From contig CM059194.1 in NCBI GenBank assembly GCA_030323885.1, positions 30,173,367 to 30,237,366 on the forward strand: a DNA stretch of 64,000 nt, in the 5' to 3' direction. The notes under the pieces are model-generated. The model saw only the letters and a list, made by a program, of their open reading frames with translations, was not told where the DNA came from and searched no databases. Origin of the DNA: Branchipolynoe longqiensis (Eukaryota > Annelida > Polychaeta > Phyllodocida > Polynoidae). The position numbers and the translations under genes are program-made. This document shows, piece after piece, positions 1 to 12,235 of this stretch (its first letter is position 1; each line of letters begins with the position of its first letter).

Positions 1-112
1 ATTCAGTCTGAATATGATAGTAAATTTGTGCGTGCTTTCAATCTTGAAATGGGGGTGTGCTTCTATTGGGTAGCGTGCTTCTATTGCGACATATACAGTA
101 GTTGTATTATTT
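1..112 (+). repeat. Dispersed repeat G, first copy
   Basis: ATTCAGTCTGAATATGATAG to GCGACATATACAGTA matches 22015-22121 with a few differences, including the internal duplication of GTGCTTCTATTG. Confidence 0.85.
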
Positions 113-804
113 CATTTATATTATAAGGATAAGAGCTTGATGCCTGTTGCGATGTGAATATCTGAATATAATCAAGCATTTTATAATTTTTCCAAGCATT
201 CTTTACAGAGATTTAGCATGTGAAATCATAGGCAGTCGGGGAATATACCCAACTAGAGTGGTTCCAGATTCTGCAAACATATGTCAGTAGCTTAACTGGC
301 GAGGTCTATTGTACATGTATATTTCTACCTGCACTGTTTGTTCATCGGGGCGGGAACTGCCTCTTGTTCTGTCAAGCATGACTCACCATGCAATCAGTTG
401 TAAATGTCAGCGGCTGTAAAACAATGCCATTCAGGTGAAAGTAGGTCACGGTTAACCATTAACCATGGTCGGCTAGAGCCAAGCGACACTTACCGTTATT
501 AGCATTCATTAATAACTCCAACGGAGGTTGTCTGAGCAGAAGAAGAACAGCAACAAGAACAAGAATAAAAATAACAAAGGACAAGAAAGCTGTTCCCTGG
601 GAGTCTTGGGATCCGGGCTGGTGTTAATAACAACATCCTGAAAGAGCTAGGCTCTTTCCTCACTTAGACAAGCGCATAATCATGTAGAAATAAATAAAAT
701 AAAATAAATAAAAAACATATCAGCGAACTATAAATAGTCAAATTGGTTTGTCTGAGGGTGCAAGGTCCCTGAATTTGGACTTCCTTTCGTAACATGTCAG
801 TTTT
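113..804. other. No gene recognised
   Basis: Non-coding. A short CAACAAGAACAAGAATAAAA-type A-rich stretch lies at 537-580 and an AAATAAAATAAA run at 690-715. Confidence 0.6.
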
Positions 805-1130
805 TGTTGGGGTTTATGTCCTGGCAATATCTTAGGTTATATAATGTGATGGGTACCGACTTGTGACAGTGCACATTCATGGCGACTTTATAATGCTGCT
901 CCACTAGGAGTCCAGGCTGTTGGTACCTTGTCCCGATCTCCCACTCAGTCACATTATCCTGTTACTGAGCTAACCAGTCCTTGCCCTATCTTATTAATGC
1001 CGAGCACCAGGCTAGGAAATGACAAGTAAAGATTTGGTAAGCAATTGGCTTAACTTGGCTGGGATTCAAACTCACGGCCTTCTGCACCGGAAATCAGCAC
1101 TCTTACCTATTCGGCCACGGCGTCCCGTCC
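805..1130 (-). mobile_element. SINE A (tRNA-derived), near full length
   Basis: The tail end on this strand is TTTATGTCCTGGCAATATCT, followed by the conserved body (TACCGACTTGTGACAGTGCA, CAGTCACATTATCCTG, CCTTGCCCTATCTTATTAAT) and the tRNA-like head (GGGATTCAAACTCACGGCCT to TCGGCCACGGCG). The reverse complement carries box A and box B promoter motifs of RNA polymerase III. About 25 copies or pieces are in the window. Confidence 0.85.
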
Positions 1131-1524
1131 CCTTTAACAACAAATTTGTTTCCGAAAGAACTCGACTAATCACTAGTAGAACGACTTGGCAACATGATTT
1201 GAGCAATAACATATCCATATCACCATGGTAACGTTCACAGTGCATTGCGTGTAGCCTGATGATGGTTTCGGTATAATTTGTTCTTCAACCTTCTTGCGTT
1301 CAAGGCATACTTATTATTGTAAGTGAAGGAGATGGAACCAATGTCTAGCCATATATAGGACTTATAATGTATTATAGGCCTACATATATAAGTAGGCAGA
1401 GGGAAAGTATATATTGATATTGTATTTATTTGTTATCACTATATTTCATATATGTATTATTGTCTATTCATTGCCCTGTCCACATATGCTCCGTGTCGTC
1501 TGCGATCTGAGCGCCCCAAGCGGG

Positions 1525-1757
1525 TTCTTTGTCTTTTTTTGGGGTACATTAGTTCAATAAGCAGGGGAAATTTCAATCGTGGACGATTGGTCTTCCTCAT
1601 TCCACTGCTCCTTGCCCTATCCTAATAATGCTGAGCCCCAGGCTAGGAAGCAACAAGTATCAATTCTTAAGATATTGTTTTGACTCGACAAGGGTTTGAA
1701 CCCATGATCCCTTGATCTACCAACATGGGAGACAGGCGCTCTAACTCATTCGGTCAC
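1525..1757 (-). mobile_element. SINE A variant with alternative tail
   Basis: The head (GGGTTTGAACCCATGATC to TCATTCGGTCAC) and CCTTGCCCTATCCTAATAAT are SINE A, but the tail side is TTCAATAAGCAGGGGAAATT and GGACGATTGGTCTTCCTCAT instead of the usual body. The same variant occurs at 17338-17556, 24715-24960 and, on the plus strand, 43826-44090. Confidence 0.75.
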
Positions 1758-2089
1758 ATGTTCCTGAGAACGAGTTGTTGCAGAAATGTGCCTGCTATAA
1801 TTAGCATGTCCACCATGAAGTGAATGTTCACTTCACAATAAACCACCAGCGTCTGTCTGACCCTTTCACGTGTCTCCCAGACTGCCCTGCTCACGGGCAT
1901 GCGCATACGCAGTCCAGTCCCACGCAGGCCGGTCAAATCCAATCCTTTTGGTTTATTTTTCCTTTTTTTCCTTTTTTTTCCTTTTTGCCAGGTATTCCAG
2001 ACAGGAATAGTAGTAAGTAAATCGAGCCGAAATATTCATTTCTTTAGACAGATGAACCACAGTGCGCTGAGAATGGGAATTAAGATAGG

Positions 2090-2397
2090 GACTGACCTGC
2101 CCAGCACCATTAGACTCAGTAAGCACCAGACTCCTAATCTGAAGGTCGATGGTTCGATTCCCCATGCCATCACCTCTGCCAATTTGGATTTCCACTGCTG
2201 TGTATAACTTACAGCATCATCAAAGGCCAGTTTCTCTCACACCATCTCTATGTGGTGTGGGAGGTTATAAATCCCTTTTGTCGGTAAAAGTGTAGGCTCG
2301 GGCTTTCTATCGACCAACTGTCTAATGGTGGAAACAAGACTATTCAGACTTATCCATGACAGGCAGTATCAATCTTCAAGAAACCAAAAATAGCACC
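2090..2397 (+). mobile_element. SINE B (tRNA-derived)
   Basis: CAGACTCCTAATCTGAAGGT and GGTTCGATTCCCCATGCC form the tRNA-like head; the body reads TGTGTATAACTTACAGCATC, ATGTGGTGTGGGAGGTTATA, GGCTCGGGCTTTCTATCGAC and ends ATCTTCAAGAAAC. Other copies are 4165-4495, 9893-10127 and 28975-29291. Confidence 0.83.
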
Positions 2398-2574
2398 ACC
2401 CCGGCTATACTTTGTAAATTGTAGTTCTGTGATGTCAGGTAGGGAAGGGAAAGGTTGAATTAAATAGGACACCTGCCACCTGCGGCACTAGTAATGTCGA
2501 GTGAACAACATTTTGGTTCGATTCCTATTCTAGGCAAGGTGGTCCCATCTGTTTCAACTCCACCCCCCCTCCAC

Positions 2575-3985
2575 GGTGACTCTGGCATCATGACTATGTA
2601 GCCTGTACAATGCTGCACACGCTAATCAGCATGTAGCCTGTACAACCCCCACACACCCCATTATACTGGTCATGTGACCTCAATGCTGCACACAGTAATC
2701 ACCATGTAGCCTCTACAAACCCCCCGCCCACACACACCCCATTATACTGGTCATGTGACCTCAATGCTGCACACAGTAATCACCATGTAGCCTCTACAAC
2801 CCCCCCGCCCACACACACCCCATTATACTGGTCATGTGACCTGAATGCTGTACAGAGTAATCACCGTGAAGCCTGTACAACCCCCCCGCCCACACACACC
2901 CCATTATACTGGTCATGTGACCTGAATGCTGTACAGAGTAATCACCGTGAAGCCTGTACAACCCCCCCCCCCCATTATTCTGGTCGTGTGACCTCACTGC
3001 TGCACACAGTAATCACCGTGGAGCATGTACAACTCCCACACACACACCATTACATTGGTCATCTGACCTCAATGCTGCACACAGTAATCACCTCGTAGCA
3101 TGTACAACCCCCACCATGACACTGACACTGAGACCTCAATGCTACACTCGCTAATCACCGTGTAGCCTGTACAACCCCTATCCCACCCATTATACTGGTC
3201 ATGTGACCTCAATGCTGCACACAATAATCACCATGTAGACTGTACAACCCCCACCCACACCCCATTATACTGGTCATGTGACCTCAATGCTGCACACAAT
3301 AATCACCATGTAGCCTGTACAACCCCCACCCACACACCATTATACTGGTCATGTGACCTCAATGCTGCACACAATAATCACCGTGTAGCCTGTACAACCC
3401 CCACACACACCCCATTATACTGGTCATGTGACCTCAATGCTGCACACAGTAATCACCATGTAGCCTGTACAACCCACACACACACACCATTATACTGGTC
3501 ATGTGACCTCAATGCTGCACACAATAATCACCATGTAACCTGTACAATCCCCCCACCCTTGTGACACTGATACTGTGACCTCAATGCTACACTCGCTAAT
3601 CATCGTGTAGCCTGTACAACCCCCATCCCACCCATTATACTGGTCATGTGATGTCAATGCTGCACACAATAATCACCATGTAGCCTGTACAACCCCCACC
3701 CACACACCATTATACTGGTCATGTGACCTCAATGCTGCACACAGTAATCACCATGTAGCCTGTACAACCCACACATACACCCCATTATACTGGTCATGTG
3801 ACCTTAATGCTGCACACAATAATCACCATGTAACCTGTACAATCCCCCCACCCTTGTGACACTGATACTGTGACCTCAATGCTGCACACAATAATCACCA
3901 TGTAACCTGTACAATCCCCCGACCCTTGTGACACTGATACTGTGACCTCAATGCTGCACATTCTAATCACCGTGTAGTGTTAAAC
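2575..3985. repeat. 80-bp minisatellite
   Basis: About 17 units of 75-82 bp contain CCATTATACTGGTCATGTGA, CCTCAATGCTGCACACAGTA, ATCACCATGTAGCCTGTACA and a variable C/CA-rich stretch. A variant with TTGTGACACTGATACTGTGA recurs in the right half. Confidence 0.93.
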
Positions 3986-4074
3986 CTCGCTTGTGTAGGA
4001 AACTGAAGTGGGTCACATGAATACTTGTAATTGGTAAGATGACACTCACCTCCAAATACACAGGTAGGTATAAG

Positions 4075-4165
4075 TAGGTTGATTGCACCAGGGTCATGGG
4101 TAGCCATACGGTTAGGACACTCGCCCCGGAATGGCAGGTGCGAGTCCCGCTCTAGACAGAGTATC
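4075..4165 (+). mobile_element. SINE D (tRNA-like head), fragment
   Basis: GTCATGGGTAGCCATACGGT, TAGGACACTCGCCCCGGAAT and GGTGCGAGTCCCGCTC form a tRNA-like unit with box B, abutting SINE B. It is not a clean cloverleaf, so a functional tRNA is unlikely. Related heads: 21035-21140, 22345-22445, 23025-23055, minus strand 37735-37830 and 52320-52440. Confidence 0.6.
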
Positions 4166-4495
4166 CCGTTTTTTTTTTTTTTTTTGTTGAAGATTTATAC
4201 TGCCTATCATGGATAAGCCTGAATAGACTTGTTTTCACCATTAGACAGTTTGTCGATAGAAAGTCCGAGTCTACACTTTTACCGACCCAAGGGATTTTTA
4301 ACCTCCCACACCACATAGACATGGTATGAGAGCAACCGGCCTTTGATGACGCTGTAAGTTATACACAGCGGTGGAAATCCAAATTGGCAGAGCTGGGGGC
4401 ACGGGGAATCGAACCGCTGACCCTCAGATTAGGAGTCCGACCTAGAAAAAAGTCAGACACTCTAACCACTGCGCCACAGAGAACACCGTTCGTTG
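4165..4495 (-). mobile_element. SINE B, complete copy with long poly-T (A tail)
   Basis: On the minus strand it runs from TCTGTGGCGCAGTGGTTAGA and box B GGTTCGATTCCCCGTG to the body and an A tail (17 T at 4169-4185 on this strand). The head resembles a tRNA with box A TGGCGCAGTGG. Confidence 0.87.
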
Positions 4496-4547
4496 CAACA
4501 CGACCCCCCCGCCCACCATCCGCTGACAGCTATAGTCGGACAAGCGA

Positions 4548-4605
4548 GCGGTTGGTTGGAGCTTTACGTCCTGGCAACCTCTAAGGTAATATCAGGACGA
4601 GGAGA
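4548..4605 (-). mobile_element. SINE A tail fragment
   Basis: GGTTGGTTGGAGCTTTACGT and CCTGGCAACCTCTAAGGTAA are the 3' end of SINE A; the rest is missing. Confidence 0.7.
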
Positions 4606-4609
4606 AGCT

Positions 4610-5273
4610 TGCGACAAGTATTCTCTTACTAAATCCAGCAGTTTGCAAATGCCCCCCCCCCTCCGCGACACATGGGATGGCCATTGGTAATGGAATAATT
4701 CTTTTGGATAAATGGTCATTTTATTAAGCAAATAAGGCTTTTTTTTTTACACTGGTGTTTCGGCCATTTTATGTTGCATTCATTCACATATATAATATAG
4801 TTTATAATCAACAATTGTTTTAAGCAAAGAAATGCAAAAACATAAAAGAATAGTGATGTTATCGAACAGTAGTGACGGATAATGGAGTTCGCCTTTTATA
4901 TTTCCAGTGTCAAGGTTAGGGTAACTTCGCACTAATATAGATGGTGAATATAACAGATATAGTCTGGGAGACATTCACAATATTTTAGGGAATTGTGCCT
5001 TTGAAGATACAAGCCTGAGCTTTGGCACACTGTTAGAGCATGCCCTAATGACGATTTTTTTAGCTATAGTGCAATTGCAGTTTTGTTCCATCGACATAAT
5101 GGTGGCCATTTGATCAACTCCAATATGGCCACCGCCTTAAATGGCCACCATTGGTTGCTATTTTACCAGTATGTCAGGTTCTAGACCACCTAGAATCTTT
5201 ATTCTGGTGACTAATCCTATATTTTCAAGGATGATGAATGCAATGGTACTATTTCCAACAAGCTAGCAATTAC
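4610..5273. other. No gene recognised
   Basis: AT-rich sequence. ATGGTGGCCATTTGATC and TAAATGGCCACCATTGG at 5098-5155 form an inverted pair around ATATGGCCACC. Nothing else stands out. Confidence 0.6.
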
Positions 5274-5622
5274 TTAAAGTTGCATGGTCCGATGGTTTTG
5301 ACTTTCTGTCATTTTCTGAGATAAATATGTTATGTTGGTCATTATAATCTACCTTGCTTTAGTTTGAAGTAACTTTTACTTTAAATGGTTAACTTTTGAG
5401 ATATTTGAAGTGCAAACATGCAAAATTAATTTTGGCAAGCTTGCCAAAACTCTATAGGCTTCTACATTAACAGGGTCTATTAAATTGACTCAGTATTCCC
5501 TTCTGTGTGGCGACAAATATATAATACGTGCAACAGTATCTAAGTTAGATGTGTAGAATCAAATCTAGATAATTGTTTTGGTTTTGAAAATTTGATGTTT
5601 TCATCGGACTATGCAGCTTTAA
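5274..5622 (+). mobile_element. TTAA-flanked MITE (piggyBac-like target), complete copy
   Basis: Both ends carry TTAA followed by imperfect terminal inverted repeats: TTAAAGTTGCATGGTCCGAT at left and, read from the right end inward, TTAAAGCTGCATAGTCCGAT. The 349-bp element has no coding capacity. TTAA at both borders is the target signature of piggyBac-type transposases, so this is probably a non-autonomous relative. Other copies lie at 22541-22877 and 39489-39828, with a split copy at 33405-36860 and fragments elsewhere. Confidence 0.85.
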
Positions 5623-6330
5623 CTACATATACTTAGCATCCCCGGAACTAAATATAGTAAATCCATCAACATAATTATTTACCATTTGCAGAGCTATGCA
5701 TGCTTTAATAATGATCACACGAATTGAAGCTATGAGAGGAAATTGCAATTAACAAAATTAATACCCTAGGTACGATAACAAATGGCTAATTGAAAGCAAA
5801 TGGACGGTTGTTAATTAAGCAAATTATAATCCCAATGGGTGCCGGTGGTGCCGCCTACTGGTCGCAGATTAGGGTGATTAATTTGTAGCAGGCAGTGGCA
5901 GCCGTTGGTTGCATCAGAGAAGGCGAACTCATCGTGCTTTTGCATTAAGGCCCGTTTATACTCTTGACGGCGTGTGAAGGCGTCAATTTTATGCCGGTTA
6001 CGGCACAACACGGAGGGAGTGCTACGAGTGGAAAGCCGCCGTGAAAGTCTGAATGCTTTGATGCACACGGTCGCAAAATATTACGACCCGGGTGACTCGC
6101 GTCACCCGAGTTGCTAGAATTTCAAATTGAACACCGCGAGTGGAGTTGACAAAAACACGTGCCGTGTGCAAAACGTCGAAATATAACTAAGCTATGCAAT
6201 TGTAAAATACTTTAAATCTTATTTAAGACATTTTTTATTCATGATTTCTATACATTATTCCACAAACATGTACTATTCTGTTGACGTGTGGAAGTGTTGA
6301 CCTTGTAAGTTCAACATAGTTGAACTCTGG
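5623..6330. other. No gene; short palindrome
   Basis: GGCCCGTTTATACTCTTGAC at 5949 looks like the end of a decayed inverted-repeat element. CGGGTGAC TCGC GTCACCCG at 6090-6109 is a perfect 8-bp stem. No open frame is convincing. Confidence 0.5.
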
Positions 6331-6633
6331 CCAGTGGTGCTTCCATGTATCCAAATGCGAATATGAACGCGAATGCGAATGCGAATGCGAATGCAGCAAA
6401 TGGATCGACCCATGGACCGATCGGTGCGAATGCGAATGCGAATGTTGCTGTGTTTGCCAGAAAAAAAACAATAGTACCAAAAATGGGATGGGTATCTTCT
6501 TTTTTTTTGTTTAACGACCCCCACACAAAAAGTAAACATCGGCTATTGGAGGTTGGCATGGGTATCTATGCCGCACACCACGTTCTCATTCGCATGCCGC
6601 ATGCCGAATACTGCATATATGGAATCTTAGCTT
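6331..6633 (+). mobile_element. Truncated copy of the CGAATG-hexamer MITE
   Basis: From AGTGGTGCTTCCATGTATCC through CGAATG hexamers, ATCGACCCATGGACCGATCG and the right end ATATGGAATCTTAGCTT it matches the reverse of 30751-31103. The left terminal inverted repeat is missing. Confidence 0.8.
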
Positions 6634-6998
6634 AATGCAGCGCTTGAATCAGATCGACCCGAGCTGCCAAACAATCAACATATGCTCTATGGGCCCCCAA
6701 ATTTTGCCATCCCAACCACCAAAACTTTTAAGAGAAACTCATAGTTTAAAGTGTCTGTGAACCTCAGAACAATTTGGAACCTGACTGTAACTGTGACTAA
6801 ACAATAACAAAATAAATGATAATATATAACATGTAGGTCTCGCGTTTATTCAATTATGCTGCGGGTGATCTAAGATGGAGCCATCTGGTGAGAATAATAT
6901 GAACTGCCCTCCTTCCTGACAACATATATATTCACCGAGACGACATGCCACTGACACTAGCTTCGCCTCCTGTAATTTATGCACGATCATGTTATTTC

Positions 6999-6999
6999 A

Positions 7000-7038
<39 letters not shown>
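6999..7038. repeat. TA microsatellite
   Basis: About 19 perfect TA repeats. Other AT runs: 12850-12872, 24115-24140, 25803-25856, 50404-50446 and 62640-62760. Confidence 0.95.
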
Positions 7039-7040
<2 letters not shown>

Positions 7041-7204
7041 TGAAGCCGCTGGTTCCCGATTAGCCTTATCAGACAGTAGGCAGGGTGTGCCTAGTGGCTT
7101 CGTCGGTGACAGTAATTTTTGTGAAAGTAATGAGCGAACTCTGCCCCTAAACCAAAACTCGCCAAAGCTGTCAACTGCAGCTGCTGCCTCGGGCTTTATG
7201 GGCA

Positions 7205-8535
7205 GAAAGCCGGGGTGGGGAGGAGGGGTGGCGGGGAGGAGGAGCAGGTGAGGCGGGGGGTGGCGGGGAGGAGGAAGGGGTGAGGAGGAAGGTATGGGCG
7301 AGGCGGGAGGTGGTGGCGGGGACGAGAGGAAGGTGAGGCGGGGTGGTGACGGGAAGGAGGAGGGGGTTAGACGTGGGGGAGTGGGGAGGAGGATGGGTTG
7401 AGGAGGAGGGGGGTTAGACGTGGGGGAGTGAGGAGGAGGATGGGTTGAGGAGGAGGGGGGGTGAGACGGAGGGATCGGGGCGTAGGATGGGTTGAGGAGG
7501 GGGGAGGAGGGGAGGGTGAGGCGGGCTGTGTGCGCGGGGATGAGGAAGAGGGGATGAGTCGGGGGTGGGGATGAGGGGAGGGTGAGGCGGGGGTGGGGTG
7601 AGGGGAGGTTGAGGCGGGGGTGGGGTGAGGGGAGGGTGAGAGGAGGGTGGGGGAGGGGATGGTGAGGCGGGGTGGTGAGGCGAGGGGTGGCGGGGAGGAG
7701 GAAGGGGTGAGGAGGGAGGTATGGGCGAGGCGGGAGGTGGTGGCGGGGACAAGAGGAAGGTGAGGCGGGGTGGTGACGGGAAGGAGGAGGGGGCTTAGGC
7801 GTGTGGGAGTGGGGAGGAGGATGGGTTGAGGAGGGAGGGGGGTTAGACGTGGGGGAGTGAGGAGGTGGATGGGTTGAGGAGGAGGGGACGGTGAGACGGA
7901 GGGAGCGGGGCGTAGGATGGGTTGAGGAGGGGGGAGGAGGGGAGGGTGAGGCGGGCTGTGTGCGCGGGGATGAGGAAGAGGGGATGAGTCGGGGGCGGGG
8001 ATGAGGGGAGGGTGGGGTGAGGGGAGGTTGAGGCGGGGGTGGGGTGAGGGGAGGGTGGGGGAGGGGAGGGTGAGGCGGGGTGGTGAGGCGGGGGCGGGAA
8101 TGAGGGGAGGGTGAGGCGAGGGTGGTGAGGCGGGGGTGGGAGGAAGGGAGGGTGAGGCGGGGTGGTGAGGCGGGGGTGGGGGGAAGGGAGGGTGAGGCGA
8201 GGGTGTGGGAGGGGATGGGGTGAGGGAGGGTGAGGCGAGGGTGGGTGAGGGGAGGGTGAGGCGTGATGGTGAGGCGGGGTGGGGGAGGGGAGGGTGAGGC
8301 GGCGTGGTGAGGTGGGGGCGGGGATGAGGGGAGGGTGAGGCGGGGTGGTGAGGTGGGTGTGGGAGAGGGGAGGGTGAGGCGAGGGTGGGGGAGGGGATGG
8401 TGAGGCGGGGTGGTGAGGCGGGGGCGGGGATGAGGGGAGGGTGAGGCGGGGTGGTGAGGTGGGTGTGGGAGAGGGGAGGGTGAGGCGGGTGGTGAGGCGG
8501 GGGTGGGGGGAAGGGAGGGTGAGGCGGGGGCGGCA
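7205..8535. repeat. G-rich minisatellite, purine-biased on the + strand
   Basis: Irregular units built of GTGAGGCGGGGTGGTGAGGC and GGGGGTGGGGGAGGGGAGGG extend for 1.3 kb. A higher-order repeat exists: 7258-7550 and 7690-7980 are near copies about 425 bp apart. The long proline/serine-rich open frame on the minus strand is a by-product. Confidence 0.93.
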
Positions 8536-9892
8536 GCTTACTGAGAGACATGGAACCGGCTTACAGGGAGTAATGTGTAAGACCTGCTCATGTTTGAACG
8601 AGGCATATGCCTAGTTGTACGTCAAAACAATAAACTCCTAACAAAACCACAAAGGGCTACTAGAGCAAATAATGCACCACTACTAACACAGACCCAAATA
8701 AAAGCTCATGACAGAGGGCATGCTGGAAATGGTTGCCGAGGTGTGGAATGCCCAAACGGTAAAGGAAGACAAGTTCCTGACCTAAAAACATCCAAACAAT
8801 ATCTGTGCAAAATAAGGCTAGGAAACCCCCACTAAGCTGCACTGCAAAGGGGCAAGTGATATGTCACGGCCCACCCACTGGACACCCAATGGAAGGTAAC
8901 CATGCCAAAAGTAGCCAGATAGCACACCACACAGCTAGTACAAGCCTATGATATGTAAATAGGAGTAGGCTAGTCTAGTAGTAAGAGTAGAAAAACCAAC
9001 CCACATATATGCCAAGAAAATCCAAAAAAACTAGCATAGGCTACTAACCATACCAACCAACTATCTATCTGCTACTGAAATGCAGGCATTCAAATACCTT
9101 ATCAGAAGCTACTATAGCTGGCCAGCATTGAAAACAAGCATGAATACCCAGGCTTATATGCTATGGACTGGGATAGCTAAACAGAAGATAACAATCATAA
9201 TGTAGATTTTAATGGTGTTCTTTAGTACCGCTAGACATTACAGAGGGCGCTCACATCACTCCGGCACTCACCTAACATGGTGAGTCATATTCACCAATCG
9301 CAGTAAGATCAGCATATTTGTGCCCAGTCTTATTATTACAAATTGCTGACCTTGCGATATTTCTGCTGAGTATTGCTTTCATCATTCGGTAAGGAATGAC
9401 ATGGAGATGGAGTCAATGTAACAAAAGTCTTTAGCGAGAGCTAACTGTAGCGCCCGGGCCCAGCCCTAACAGAAAAATAACAAGTAATCGTAGGGTGAGT
9501 GGGCAGAAAAAGTGTGTGTGTTGCTGGCTCGCCCACTCACCCATTAGTGAGGAGACGAAAGTGAGCCACGGATGGCAGGCATAAAGGAGTGACAGTCCAC
9601 TGGCCAATGGAGCAGACGAACGGTGGAATTGGCCACCATCCAGCCAAAGTAGAGTCTGAGGCACAGCGGGTGGGAATGGACGTGTGCTATTCCCGCCAAA
9701 TCAAGTGCAATAGTAACATTGCCACCATTCGTTAAAAGCATTATACATTTTCTAAACCAAAACATGTATCTGCATTTTATCCTAAATATGCAGTTTAGAT
9801 ATTGGTGAACTCATTAAACATTTCTTGGAGTTCGGTCTTCTGGTGCTATGCTGCTATGCTAAATAAAACGGTAAGCAAAGCCTATATTATTC
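8536..9892. other. No gene recognised
   Basis: Unique-looking non-coding DNA without repeats that I can match inside the window, apart from a TTAA MITE remnant at about 9738-9790 (TTCTAAACCAAAACATGTAT). Short open frames here lack recognisable domains. Confidence 0.55.
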
Positions 9893-10127
9893 CCCGTGCC
9901 ATCACGTCTGCCAATTTGGATTTCAACCACTGTGTATAACTTACAGCATCATCAAAGGCCAGTTGCTCTCATACCATGTCTACGTGGTGTGGGAGGTTAC
10001 AAATCCCTTCAATGAGTAAAAATGTAGGCTCAGGCTTTCTATCGACCAACTGTCTAATCTGCTAATGGGGAAAACAAGACTATTCAGACTTATCCATGAT
10101 AGGCAATATAAATATTCAAGAAAAAAC
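9893..10127 (+). mobile_element. SINE B lacking the head
   Basis: CCCCGTGCCATCACGTCTGC onward matches the body to AATATTCAAGAAAAAAC; box A is missing. Confidence 0.8.
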
Positions 10128-10164
10128 AAAGAGCAATTCGGTGTGCACACCAACATTATTTCCG

Positions 10165-10310
10165 ACTCTTTTCATTTCAAATATCTCCAAGGTTAACATT
10201 TTAAGATAAGTATTAGTTCAAACTAAAGTAAAGTAAACGATATCGTACAACCTAATTTATTTATCCAATACAATATGGCAGCAATTCAAAACCATCGGAC
10301 TATGCAACGC
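10165..10310 (-). mobile_element. TTAA-type MITE fragment
   Basis: Read on the minus strand, the terminal inverted repeat (GCATAGTCCGATGGTTTTGA) is followed by degraded internal family sequence up to AGATATTTGAAATG. The other half is missing. Confidence 0.6.
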
Positions 10311-10395
10311 AGATATCGATGTTGTAGTATTACTGTATTATTAACAACACAGGCTCTCCGTTGTCCTTTGAAAGGACACTGCATATAAATATCTT

Positions 10396-10735
10396 CAGGG
10401 AGCTGGACGTAGCTCAGGCAATAGAGTGTCCACCTGTGAAGCTGTGGGTCATCCGTTCGAACCTTCTCAGTGGACCCATTTGCAGTTTGGGCTGTTTTCC
10501 GTTCCAACCATTTGTCCACAACTGGTTCATCAAAGGCTGTGGTGTGTGCTGTCCTGTCTGTGGAAAAGTACATATAAAAGACCCCTTGCTGCTTATCGGA
10601 AAAAATAGCCTATTTGGCGGCAGTGGGTTTCCTCCAAAGAAATATGTCAGAATGACCATATGTTTGATGTCCAATAGCCGATGATATGAAAATCAATGTG
10701 CCCTAGAGCCATTGTTAATTGAAAAAACTAAAATT
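10396..10735 (+). mobile_element. SINE C, common molluscan family
   Basis: The head reads AGCTGGACGTAGCTCAGGCA with box B ATCCGTTCGAACCTT. The body has ACAACTGGTTCATCAAAGGC, TGTGGTGTGTGCTGTCCTGT, GTACATATAAAAGACCCCTT and GTTTGATGTCCAATAGCCGA, ending TTGAAAAAACTAAAATTAAA. I recognise this body from many gastropod and bivalve sequences, which supports a molluscan host. Confidence 0.85.
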
Positions 10736-11572
10736 AAAAACACAAAAAAAACATAACATAATTATCTTCTGTCAGCAATTAGCACTGGATCTGTCAATCC
10801 CCGCCTGCGGGGTGTTTAGACACCTATAGGGATTTTGTGAAAGCATGCGCAACTCCAGCTACGCTGCGCAGCCGCAGAGGCGGGACCTCGGCTGACAAGA
10901 ATCCAACAATTAAAGATACACGAGACCAACCTGTATATATTGGAATTTATTCCTTTTTTGGACGTATTACATGATATATTACACGCTAGATGCCGTGTCA
11001 GTTGGCAGTCCAGCAGATTGTGATAGGTGAAGTTTGTTACCGCTAGGTGGCAGCAGCTGAAGCATCCATAGAGACAGTATGGCGTCGGTCCTGCGCATTC
11101 ATCTAACCATATTTGCTAAACATGAACAATTAGCAAAGAGAGCAGGCCTCAATAACGGTACCAATATACCGATTGTCCGGGAGAAGCAAAATGCAAGACG
11201 GGACAAGTTAATTCAATCAGGAGTCTCTGTCCATAAGAAAAATTACTAAGTTCCACAATATTTCGGAGCTATTTCATACAATTGTCAGAATGGTGAAAGA
11301 AAATGATCAATTCGCAAAGGAAGGCGACTTAGGACCAGCTTGGAGGTGACAAAGGTTCATTGTGTTGTCCGCTCGCCGGCCGGAGGAGGAGTGTTGATGT
11401 CAACATCTGTCAAGTGGGTGGTTCTGGTGGGCGGCTGTAGGGGTCGCTGGAGAGGTGAGCGCTAATTGGCTGACGGGTCGGTGGTATGGCGGTGGAGGCT
11501 GATCCAAGTGTCGCTTCTCCTCCCTCCCAACAAATCTGCTACAATTATGCGCCGATCCGGCAGTTTCCTCCA
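10736..11572. other. No gene; one CTCF-like motif
   Basis: Non-coding. CGCTAGGTGGCAGCAG at 11041-11056 resembles the bilaterian CTCF core. CCCCGCCTGCGGGG at 10799-10812 is a short hairpin. Confidence 0.5.
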
Positions 11573-11862
11573 TTGTTGGAATTTTACGTCCTGCAACATC
11601 TAAGGTCATATTAGGACGGGTACCGACTTGTGACAGTGCACACACATGGCTATTTTATAATACTGTCCCACTGGGAGACCTGGCCACCAGCACCATGACC
11701 TGATATCCCATTCAGTCACATTATCCTGACACCAAACCAACCAATCCTTACCATATCATAGAAATGCTGAGTGCCTGGCTAGGAAGTGACGAGTAACAAT
11801 GTTATTAAGTCATTGATTTGACTCGACCGGCGACCGAACTCCCGATCTCCCGCATGAGAAAT
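11573..11862 (-). mobile_element. SINE A, near full length
   Basis: The copy runs from TTGGAATTTTACGTCCTGCA through AGGACGGGTACCGACTTGTG and CATTCAGTCACATTATCCTG to the tRNA-like head ending CGATCTCCCGCATGAG. The last bases of the head are lost. Confidence 0.82.
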
Positions 11863-12235
11863 GTCTGGCGAACATCCTATAGAAAGGCTTCATTCTTGCG
11901 CAGGTCACACAGTGTGCGTCACTTTGGGGCTTCCGGGTCGAAATAAATCATGTCTGAAATGTGGGACAATGGTGCCACGATCAGAATATTTGTTCTACTT
12001 GCCCAATGGGGAAATCACCTTTAAATTAACAATTTTAAAGAGGAGCCTTGGTAGGTAGTTCACATAGAAAATGTGAATATTATCTCCAAATGCTGACTTT
12101 AAATCATCTGTGATATGGTCGCAATGTTTATATTGCGGTTGATTCGTGGAGGAGGAAGAGCCCCCCCCCCCCCCTCTCCCTGGGGACCTCTCTCCCTGCT
12201 TAGAACGCAGGCCACCGCTGCCTCCAGCCAGACAC

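Noticed and set aside
7367..8551. 394-residue open frame on the minus strand, rich in P, S and H
   Set aside because: It is the complement of a G-rich minisatellite; the frame is open only because CCN/TCN/CAC codons contain no stops.
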